Origin: Podarcis raffonei | Taxonomy: Eukaryota; Chordata; Lepidosauria; Squamata; Lacertidae | NCBI RefSeq assembly: GCF_027172205.1 | Contig: NC_070619.1 | Location: 382,001-446,000, forward strand | Reading direction: 5' to 3' | DNA: 64,000 nt | In this document: positions 1 through 9,190 of the stretch, piece by piece | Layout of the letters: each line of letters begins with the position of its first letter | Position numbering within the stretch: the first letter of the stretch is position 1 | The notes under the pieces: model-generated | What the model was told of the DNA's origin: nothing | Database searches by the model: none | The model's input: only the letters and a program-made list of their open reading frames with translations | Program-made: the position numbers and the translations under genes

Positions 1-2705
1 AGCACCAGTGGCACTGGCAGAGGCCCAAGCGGTAGAGGCTCAGGCTATGGACGCACCAGTGGCACCGGTAGAGGCCCAGGCGGTAGAGGCTCCTGTGGCC
101 GAAGCACCAGCGGCAGAGCCCCAGGCAGTAGAGGCTCTGGCGCTGGAAGCACCAGCGGCAGTGGCAGAGGCCCAGGCGGAAGAGGCTCTGGCGGCGGAGG
201 CACCAGCAGCAGCGGAAGAGGCCCAGGCGGTATAGCCTCTGGCGGTAGAGGCACCAGCGGCAGAGCAGCAGTGGCAGAGGTCCAGACGGAAGAGGCACAG
301 TTGGCGGAGGCACCAGCGGCAGAAGCTCAGGTGGTATAGATTAGGGCAACGGAGGCACCAGTGGCAGCAGCAGTGGCGCAGGTGGCATTGGCTGAGGCAG
401 CAGAGGCCCAGGTGGTAGAGACTCTGGAACCGGAGGTACCAGCGGCAGAGGACCAGGCGGAAGAGACTCTGACGGAGGAGGCAGCAGCAGCAGCTACAGA
501 GACCCAGGTGGCAGAGATTCGGGCTTCGGAGGCACCAGCGGCAGTGGCAGAGGCCCAGGCGGCAGAGGCCCTGGCGGCGGAGGCAACAGTTGCAACAGCA
601 GAGGCCCAGGCGGAAGAGGCTCAGACAACGGAGGCACCAGTCGCAGCGGCATCAGCTCAGGTGGTACACAATCGGGCAACGGAGACACCAGCGGCAGCAG
701 CAGCGGCGCAGGCGGCGTTGGCTGAGGTGGCAGAGGCCCAGGCAGTAGAGGCTCTGGCGGCAGAAGCACCATCGGCAGCGTTAGAGGCCCAGGCAGTAGA
801 GGATCTGGCGGCGGAAGCACCAGCGGCAGAGGCAAGGGCCCAGGCGGTAGAGGCTTTGGTGGTGGAGGCAGCAGCGGCAGTGCCAGAGGACCAGGCGGTA
901 GAGGCTCAGGCTGCGGAAGCACCAGTGGCACTGGCAGAGGCCCAAGCGGTAGAGGCTCAGGCTATGGAAGCACCAGTGGCACCGGTAGAGGCCCAGGCAG
1001 TAGAGGCTCCTGTGGCCGAAGCACCAGCGGCAGAGCCCCAGGCAGTAGAGGCTCTGGCGCTGGAAGCACCAGTGGCAGCTGCAGAGGCCCAGGCAGTATA
1101 GGGTCTGGCGGCGGAATCACCAGCGGCAGCGGCAAGGGCCCAGGCGGAAGAGGCTCTGGCGGCGGAGGCACCAGCAGCAGCGGAAGAGGCCCAGGCGGTA
1201 TAGCCTCTGGCGGTAGAGGCACCAGCGGCAGAGCAGCAGTAGCAGAGGTCCAGATGGAAGAGGCAAAGTTGGCGGAGGCACCAGCGGCAGAAGCTCAGGT
1301 GGTATAGATTAGGGCAACGGAGGCACCAGTGGCAGCAGCAGTGGCGCAGGTGGCATTGGCTGAGGCAGCAGAGGCACGAACGGCAGCGGCAGAGGCCCAG
1401 GCAGTATTGGTTCTGGCAGCGGAAGCAGCAGAGGCAAGGGCCCAGGCGATAGAGGTTCCGGTGTCGGAGGCAGGAGCAGCAGTGGCAGAGGCCCAGGTGG
1501 TAGAGGTTCAGGCTGAGGAGGGATCAGCGGCACCGGCAAATGCCCAGGCGGTAGAAGTTCTGGCGGTAGAAGCACCAGCGGCAGTGGCAAGGGCCCAGGC
1601 AGTAGAGGCTTGGGCGATGGAGGCATCAGCGGCACCAGCAGAGTCCCAGGCGGTAGAGGCTCGGGCTGCGGAGGCACCAGTGGCAGCTGCAGAGGCCCAG
1701 GCGGTATATGCTCAGGCTGCGTAGACAGCAGCAGCAGTGGCAAGGGGCCAGGCGGTAGAGGCTAGGGCTGCAGCGGCACCAGCGGCACCAGCAGAGTCCC
1801 AGGCAGTAGAGGCTCTGGCGGCGGAAGCACCAGCGGCAGAGGCAAGGGCCCAGGCGGTAGAGGATTAAGCTACGGAGGAACCAGCGGCAGAGGCCCAGGC
1901 AGTAAAGGCTCTGGCGGCAGAAGCACCAGCGACAGCAGGAAGGGCCCAGGCGGTAGTGGCTCGGGCTGCGGAGGCGGCAGCGGCAGAGTCCCATGCGGTA
2001 GAGGCCCTGGCGGTGAAAGCGGCAGCGGCACGGGACCAGGCGGTAGAGGCTCTAGTGGCGAAGGCAGCAGCGGCAGAGGCCCAGGCAGTGGAGGCTCTGG
2101 CGTTGGAAGCACCAGCGGCAGAGGCAAGGGCCCAGGCGGTAGAGGATCAAGCTACGGAGGAACCAGCGGCAGAGGCCCAGGCAGTAAAGACTCTGGCGGC
2201 AGAAGCACCAGCGACAGCAGGAAGGGCCCAGGCGGTAGTGGCTCGGGCTGCGGAGGCGGCAGCGGCAGAGTCCCATGCGGTAGAGGCTCTGGCGGTGAAA
2301 GCGGCAGTGGCACGGGACCAGGCGGTAGAGGCTCTAGTGGCGAAGGCAGCAGCGGCAGAGGCCCAGGCAGTGGAGGCTCTGGCGTTGCAAGCACCAGTGG
2401 CAGAGGCAAGGGCCCAGGCGGTAGAGGCTTTGGTGGTGGAGGCAGCAGCGACAGTGGCAGAGGCCCAGGTGGTAGAGGCTCTGGCGGCGGAGGCACCACC
2501 AGCAGCTGCAGAGGTCCAGGCGATGCAGTCTGGGCGGTGGTGAAACCATCAAGGGCGGCAGATGCCCAGGCAGTAGAGGCTCAGGCTGCCGAGGCACCAG
2601 TGGCAGCGGCAGAGGCCCAGGAGGTAGTGTCTCTGGCGGCAGAGGCAACAGCGGCAGCAGCAAATGCCCAGGCAGTAGAGGCTCTGGCTGCGGAAGAGGT
2701 AACAA
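1..2705 (+). repeat. GC-rich minisatellite, array A (G-rich strand on plus)
   Basis: Tandem, imperfect units of about 45-51 bp built on cores such as GGCAGAGGCCCAGGCGGTAG followed by a GGC-GGC-GGA-GGC-ACC-AGC type block. The period is a multiple of three and stops are rare, so long spurious reading frames arise (Ala/Glu-rich, Gly-rich and Pro/Leu-rich in different frames). A higher-order repeat is visible: the block at position 1 recurs at 918 almost base for base, and the block at about 318 recurs at about 1,288. A second nearly exact duplication of about 280 bp links 1,876 with 2,157. The array continues off the left edge. No start context, splice signal or conserved domain supports coding. 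Confidence 0.9.
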
Positions 2706-2744
2706 GTCGCTCTAATCACTGAGCAGCTGGAAGTCATTAAGCAT

Positions 2745-5700
2745 CCAGGAATGTGAGTTAGTTTGTATAAATAGTCAGTTCACCCGTGTGTTCTCCCCTT
2801 CCTCTCTTTGACCTGACTCGCAGACTCAGTTTGTGGCCATGGGCATGTTTGCTGATATGAGTTAGGTTTAGAGTAAAGTTTTCTTTATGCCGGAGATAAA
2901 AGCATGTGTGCTTTATCGCCAGGGTTTTTCTTTTGTAAATAAAGTTTTTTCCTGAGTTCCAAAGTGCTTGCTCCAGGATTCTTCATTGAAAGGTACTGAC
3001 TCTCCTGCCTTCTTAAACCGCTGCACGAAATTCTCTGCTGAGATAAGATTTATGGCGTTGGAAGCGCACTGGACGTTTACTTAACATTAAACTAATTAAA
3101 GTTTAATGGACAGGTTATGGTTGTTTGTACGTCAATAAGGAGATAAGGAGTGCAGTTCAGAGTGATTTATGAAAGGACTGGAGCGAAGACAGAAGCGGTT
3201 GCCGACAACGAAAGCCTTCAAAGCAGCTTGAGTCCTGCAACGTGCCTAGAAAAAGTTTTAAACAGGCACTGCGCAGTTTGTACTCGCTGGAAGACGTCTT
3301 ATTCCTCAAGGAGCCACCTCAGCAGCTGGGAGACGGTCTACAGGTGTGTGAGTATCGTTCCTAAGCCCCAGGGAGGATGGCAGAGTCCCAGGAAAGTTTT
3401 GCTGTCCCGTTTACGCGACTCAATGGGAAAAATTGGAAGGCTAGAGAAAGAGGTTTGTCTTCAAAGGGGAGTTGTGCTGTGCCTAAGAGTAGGGATGCTG
3501 AGTTTGAGAACACAGTAAATGCTTTTGCAGCTAGACACTGTTTTCTCTGTGGATCCTCTTCCCATTTAATCAGGAACTGCACACGTGAACCTAGTCAAGA
3601 CAGCACCAAGGCCGTTACCCCTAGTTACCAAACAAGGAGTTCCAGGGGACGTCGAAGAAGAGGAGGAGGTTGTGGCTACTCCCACAGCACACAGCACATG
3701 GCTTCAGCAATGGCGTTGATGCAAGGGCGTGGCCAAGGCAGCAATCTACGCTGGTTGATCGACAGTGGTGCATCTCACCACCTGGTGGCGCCTTCTAGTG
3801 TCCGTTTGCAGAATTGCAGGCATTTGCAAACCCTTAAAGTTGTGACAATGGCAGATTCAACTAAACGTTCCTTAGAGACCGTAGGCACAGTTTTCTTGAA
3901 TTGTTTGCATACAGAAATTGATGCCTACGTGCTAAAGGGAATGAAGGGGTGTATTTTGTCTGTGTCAGAACTTGATAGAGATGGGTTTAAAACTGTGTTG
4001 AAAATGGGGTTTGCACTATTTCAAAGAATAACGTATCTCTTTTGCAGGTGGAATGCAGAAATGGGTTATATTATTTTGAGACAAGTCCAGATGAAGTTGA
4101 ACAGGTTCATGCTGGTTGTGTGAACTCGCCTACCCATAATTCTTGTGTTCATTTATGGCACCGCCGTTTGGGACATATTAATTTTCAGTATGTTAAAAGG
4201 CAACCTGAATTATCAGAAGGGTGCAAAATGAACAAATGTACTAAGTATTTGGATTGTACTGCATGCAAAAGGGCGAAGGTTCATAGCTGCAGCTATCCCA
4301 GTTCAGATAGGAAATCTGACAAAGTATTCCAACTTGTGCATATGGACCTATGTGGCCCAATGCCTGTTGCTAGCATGGGAGGTTCGAGATATGCACTGTG
4401 TCTCTCGGATGACAAAACAAAAGTCACATGGTTTTTTCCTCTCAAAACAAAAGCAGATACTGCAGAAACAGTTAAAAATTGGGTTCATGCAGTAGAACTT
4501 GAATTCGGTACTAGAGTACTTGCTTTTCAGACAGACAGAGGGTCAGTATTTACCGGGTCTGTGTTGCAGAATTTCTTTAAGAAAAAGGGAATTAAGCATC
4601 GTCTGTCTACACCTTATTCCCCCCAAGAAGGAGGCGTGGCCGAACGTAAAAACAGGGTTCTACAAGAGTTGGCAAACTCTATGTTGTTTGATTCTAAACT
4701 CCCTCAAAGTTACTGGGCGGAAGCCTGGCAGACGGCAACTCATATTTTGAACCGAGTATATAATTCGGTAATTGATACTACGCCATATTTTGCTTTATAC
4801 GGGAAGAAGCCCAAAGTTAATTACTTTCGAGTGTTTGGATCTCAAGCCTATGTACTTGTCCCAAAAGCGTTAAGGAAAAAGGGAAGTCCAAGGGCTAGGA
4901 AACTCATCTTTTGTGGGTACGAACCACATGCCAAATCTTGGAGGTTCGTGAACCCAGATGGGGATACTACAAGAGTGGTCATCAGTAGGAGCGCTGAATT
5001 TTGTGAGCAATCTGGATGGACTCACTTACATGCTAACCCTGACATTTTGAGAGATGATTTAGGCATTTATGCTGAGAATGAAAGTCCAGAGGGTAGTGAG
5101 CCAGAAGGGGATGGTGCACATGGTTCAGATGCAGATTCTGACCAGGCACAAGGTTCTTCTCCTAAGGTAGAAAAGCCAGAATCTAGGAGTGTTCCAACGT
5201 CGCCAGTCAGTAGGCCTAGCAGACAGCAAAAGCGAAGCAGGTCGCCTGCAACATGAAGCCCAAGGGAGGTATCTAAACGGAGGTCTTTATCCCTAGGGGC
5301 GCACCCAGATATAAAGTCTGAAACAGATTCTGACAGCCAACGGTCAGAGGGGGCACAAGAGGAACAATTGCGCAGATCAAAATGTGCCACAAAGGGCAAA
5401 CCACCAGAGCGGTTTAAGGTGACAAGTGTATACGTAAATATGGCACAGTGTGAGCCAGATAGCTATATAGAGGTACAACAGCTTCCAAGCTCAGAAGCCG
5501 TAAAGTGGCAGGAAGCAATGGAAAAAGAGATGGCTTCAATGAAGTCTCTCGGTGTGTTTGCAAGTACAGAGCTTCTGAAAGGGCAACAAGCTGTAGGTTG
5601 TCGATGGGTATATCGTTTAAAGCCCACAACTACTGAGGAGTTGCAATATAAAGCCCGACTAGTTGCAAAAGGATTTTCGCAGCGCAAAGGTGTTCACTAT

Positions 5701-6837
5701 TCTCAAATCTATGCCCCTACTTCAAGATCGGAGTCATTAAGAATGCTTTTAGCCTCTTCAGCTAAGAAGGGAAATAAGCTGTTTCATTTTGATGTCAATG
5801 TGGCTTATTTAAATGCAGACTTACAGGAGGAAGTGTATATGACACCACCACCAGGTTTTGAAGGAGACAAGCCAAACCAGGTCTGGCGCCTACACAAATC
5901 CATTTATGGGTTGAAACAGTCCGCCCGTAATTGGAATTCCTGCTTAAACGATGCTCTAGAGAGCATGGGGTTCAGAAAGAGTGCAGCAGATGCGTGTCTT
6001 TATCTAAAAGGCTCTGGATGTGAACAAGAAGCAGTTTTGATATTTGTTGACGATTTATTATACAGTGGAAAGGACGATAAACTTGCACAACAATTTGCCA
6101 CAAAGCTTGGAGAAAAGTTTCAGATAGAATCACTAGGCACTGTATCTGTTTATCTAGGAGTGAAAAATCAGCAAGATGAAAGTGGGAACTATTGGCTCAG
6201 CCAAGAAGCTAAGATCCAGCAGTTGCTGGAAAGGTTTAAAATGGACGACTGTGCTGGTGTAAAACCCCAATGGAGTTAAGTTACACAAATGATGCTCAAG
6301 CCGAGCAACAGGCAGAGTTCAGTAATCCCGGGGTTTACCAGTCAGCGATAGGCAGTCTACTCCACATTGCACAATGGACTCGGCCCGATATAACATATGC
6401 TGTCAACATGCTGTGTAGACAAGCTGAAAAACCATCAATGCATGCTTGGCAAGGAGTAAAAAGAGTTTTAAGGTATCTCCAAACTACCAAAAGGTTTCGC
6501 TTAAAACTATCAGCAGAGGGCAGCACACAACTTGAATGTTGGGCCGACAGCAGTTGGGCAGATGCAGGACCAGATAGAAAATCAGTGTCAGGAATGGCGA
6601 TAAAATTTGGAAATGCACTAATTGGTTGGAGATCAAGAAAGCAATCACTTATAGCTTTAAGTTCGACTGAATCTGACTTCAATGCATTATCAGATGTATG
6701 CAGAGAACTGGAATTTTATAAGCAACTGGTACAAGAATTGTTTGGAGAATGTTCCCTACCTATCAGAGTGTGGGAAGACAATCAACCTTGTATCAAACTA
6801 GCTAAATCAGGTCAATTCAAGGCACTCACAAAACACT
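2745..6837 (+). mobile_element. Ty1/copia LTR retrotransposon fossil
   Basis: A copia-type order of parts is visible on plus. An LTR-like leader with a TATA box and an AATAAA motif lies at about 2.75-3.05 kb. It is followed by a CCHC zinc knuckle (near 3.54 kb), the protease motif DSGASHH (near 3.76 kb), the GAG-pre-integrase motif LWHRRLGH and integrase core (4.15-4.75 kb), reverse transcriptase with FVDDLLYSG (5.5-6.25 kb), and RNase H with ALSSTESDF (to about 6.83 kb). Integrase before reverse transcriptase is diagnostic of Ty1/copia. The 3' end is cut at a gypsy LTR and no second LTR is seen, so LTR-pair dating is not possible. It is broken in a few places, but the coding blocks remain long, so it is not ancient. 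The exact LTR borders are uncertain. Confidence 0.9.
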
Positions 6838-6839
6838 TG

Positions 6840-7660
6840 TGTCAGAGCTGCCCGAGGTCCCAGCTCACAAAGGACCAACGCTGCTTCGTTGTTTAGTATA
6901 AAAGTCTTTATTGAAGTTCAGTTCACTTCCACAGCTGCAGCGTGCAGCACTACGTCTCAAACTCTAGACCACTGAAGCTCCGTCTGAATCTCCTCCCCCC
7001 TGACACCAGTTTAAGACTCTAGCCTTGCTCCACCTCTTCCTTTGTTCTTTCCTCCTCTGGGTCCGCCTGTCCGTCGGGGTCTCGCCCTTCCTAGACTCTT
7101 CTGACGCTGAGTCCCCTGACTCTTCCCCCTCCCTCCGTCGGGCTTTAGGACCTGGTTCCCAATCCGGGTTTTCTGCTGTCCCACGCTCCTGCACATTTGA
7201 ACTTGGCGCGCGCGCCCAGCCTCCCACTTTCCTTCTGACCGTTACGCTGCTGTCACTGCTCCCTCCTTCGGGGAGGCTAGCTGGAACTGACCTCCCCTCC
7301 GTTTCCCCACTTTCCGATGGGGGCGTGGTCAGCCCTGACTCATCTTCTCTCCCCGCTGGAGGAGAGGCTGGCCCTGACACATGTGACTCTTCCCCCCCAC
7401 TGCGCTCTGGTGGGGGAGCTGGTCCTGATTCCCCGCTGCTGCCTTGGGAGTCCCCGCTGGCCCCTTGCTTCTGGTGCGTCCCCCCTGGGACCCCCCTTGC
7501 CCTCACCATCGGCGCCCCCTTCTGGGAATCTTCTGATTCACTGGAGAAGCTCATGGAATCTCTCGGGTCACTGTCATACTCCCCTACGCTCCCCTCGGAT
7601 TCCTCCCCTTCGCTCTCCATTTCCTCTCTCCCCTGTGCTTCTGCTCCTGAGCCCCTGACA
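6840..7660 (-). mobile_element. Solo LTR of a Ty3/gypsy chromovirus family
   Basis: The sequence runs TGTCAG...CTGACA and matches, nearly throughout, the full LTR at 24,471-25,636 (minus its later insertion). Orientation is inferred from that copy, whose pol lies on minus. The left flank is the copia fossil and the right flank is a CR1 fragment; the two 5-bp flanks do not match, so the LTR probably sits at a rearranged junction. A long acidic, Ser-rich open frame on minus (about 6,964-7,620) also occurs in the other LTR copy. The plus-strand frame here is its shadow. Confidence 0.85.
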
Positions 7661-8160
7661 GTATCCCTCCATTATTACATTCCAATCGTGGGACTTGAAG
7701 TCCCCCATTACTACTATCTCCCTTCCTTTTGCATGCTTGGCCATCTGTTCCAGGAAGGCATCATCTATGTCCTCCGTTTGGCTTGGGGATCTATAGTAAA
7801 CTCCCACAATGAGGTCACTGTTATTCTTCTCTCCCTTAATTTTGACCCAAATGCTCTCACTTTGGCTTTGAGGTTCTAAATCTTGGATCTCTTCACAGGT
7901 ATACACATCCCTGACATATAACGCCACTCCTCCTCCTTTCTTGTCTGGTCTGTTTCTCTGAAATAGATTGTATCCCTCCATTATTACATTCCAATCGTGG
8001 GACTTATCCCACCAGGTTTCAGTGATTCCTATTATGTCATATTTAGTTTGCTGTACCAAGAGCTCAAGCTCATCTTGTTTATTTCCCATGCTTTGCGCAT
8101 TAGTGTACAGACATTGAAGTCCATTAATCATTCCCCCGTGTCTCTTATTTAAGGATTTTT
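7661..8160 (-). mobile_element. CR1 LINE fragment (endonuclease region)
   Basis: Minus-strand translation shows the exonuclease/endonuclease/phosphatase fold of CR1 ORF2: NAQSMGNKQDELE, then [27 protein letters not shown] and VMGDF in order. The same region occurs on plus at 47.6-48.2 kb. A 36-bp stretch (7,661-7,696) is repeated at 7,971-8,006, replacing the sequence expected after VMGDF. The fragment lacks the reverse transcriptase and is dead. Confidence 0.88.
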
Positions 8161-8164
8161 TCTG

Positions 8165-8910
8165 CGTGCTGTTTGCTCCATTCGGTCTATGACATTTGAG
8201 ATGATCTATAATGGGTTAAAGAAAATGTTGAAATATACTTTTGTTAAAAAACCAGAAGCTTTCTTGTTAGGAATACTGGATAATGAAATTAGTAAAAAAG
8301 ATGTGAAATTAGTTTTGTATGCAGTAACAGCAGCCAGAATTTTGCTGGCACAGAAATGGAAACAGGAAGAGATGCCCACGAAAGAAGAATGGAGGATGAA
8401 ACTGATGGAATAGGCAGAAATGGACAGATTGACGGGGAGAATTAGGAACCAACGTGACCAGAGATTCTCCGAGGATTGGAGGAAATTTACAGAGTATGTC
8501 AAAAATTTATGTGATGAGCAAATAACGTTCGTTGGCTTTCAAGAAGCTCTGTGAAATTACTGTTAGAAATATTGTTTAAAAAATATGATGTGATTAAGAG
8601 TATTTGAGTGTAATATAATATTGGGAAATGTGAGACGAGGATAAAAAATAAACGGAAAATTATCAGACAAGCTGAGGGAAAACAAAAAAATTTTTCCCTT
8701 CCAGTAGCATCTTAAAGACCAACTAAGTTGCTTTAAGGTGCTACTGGAAGGAAAAAACTTTTTTGTTTTGACTATGGCAGACCAACACGGCTACCTATCT
8801 GTAACTGAAGCTGAGGGAAGTTCTGGAAAAAAGGGTTTAAGTTAAAAATGGATGTATAATTTTATAAAAATGTTTTTTTTTTTATGGAAAATCTAATAAA
8901 AAATATTTGT
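8165..8910 (+). mobile_element. L1 LINE 3' fragment (end of ORF2 and 3' UTR)
   Basis: The plus strand encodes the extreme C-terminus of an L1 ORF2, with blocks such as [18 protein letters not shown] and LAQKWKQEE. The same region is found at 45.2-45.96 kb. One in-frame stop splits it near 8,411. The 3' UTR contains a 127-bp insertion (8,681-8,807) and the fragment ends in an A/T-rich tail near 8.9 kb. It is 5'-truncated and not functional. Confidence 0.85.
8681..8807. mobile_element. Short interspersed insertion with 12-bp target duplication
   Basis: Flanked by exact direct repeats AAGCTGAGGGAA at 8,669-8,680 and 8,808-8,819. The insert holds two inverted copies of a CTTCCAGTAGCA(C/T)CTTAAAG-type motif, so it can fold back on itself, and ends in an ACCAACACGGCTACC motif. 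It resembles a dispersed reptile repeat that I cannot name with certainty, probably internally deleted. Confidence 0.7.
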
Positions 8911-8911
8911 T

Positions 8912-9190
8912 AATTAACATAACTTAACAGCACCTGCTATACTGCTTCACAGCTATAAAGCTAGGTAGGGTTATTTGCTCTGGCCCTTACAGTGGCGTAG
9001 CGTGCGTTGTCAGCACCCGGGGCAAGGCAAGTAATTTGCGCCCCCTAACCCGTGGATTTTAGCACTCGAGTCTCTTCCACTAGATTAGTGGCACCCCCCC
9101 CCCGATGTTGCACCCGGTGAGGCCAGCCCCTCCTGCACCCCCCACCCTACGCCACTGGGCCCTTAAAGAAATAGACATCTTGTGGTATAA
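8912..9190 (-). mobile_element. LTR remnant (5' part), interrupted by a hAT-like MITE
   Basis: The reverse complement matches the 5' part of the LTR at 24.19-24.34 kb and of the solo LTR at 63.14-63.49 kb (shared CACAAGATGTCT-type and CTTTAAGGGCCAGAGCAAAT-type blocks). The LTR 5' side faces minisatellite array B, the mirror image of the arrangement at 24.18 kb. It is a fossil interrupted by the MITE at 8,990-9,157 and joined to an L1 tail on its other side. Confidence 0.75.
8990..9157. mobile_element. hAT-like MITE with 8-bp target duplication
   Basis: Terminal inverted repeats CAGTGGCGTAG at the left and CTACGCCACTG at the right, flanked by exact 8-bp duplications GGCCCTTA (8,982-8,989 and 9,158-9,165). 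An 8-bp duplication with CAG...CTG ends is typical of the hAT superfamily. At 168 bp it has no coding capacity. It sits inside the reversed LTR remnant and is therefore younger than it. Confidence 0.9.

Noticed and set aside
361-1101. 246-codon Ala/Glu-rich frame
   Set aside because: Minisatellite translation; stops recur with the higher-order repeat and nothing indicates a gene.
7025-7879. 284-codon plus-strand frame as a host gene
   Set aside because: It lies across the gypsy solo LTR and the CR1 fragment on their antisense strand; the same frame recurs in the second LTR copy at 25.0-25.7 kb.
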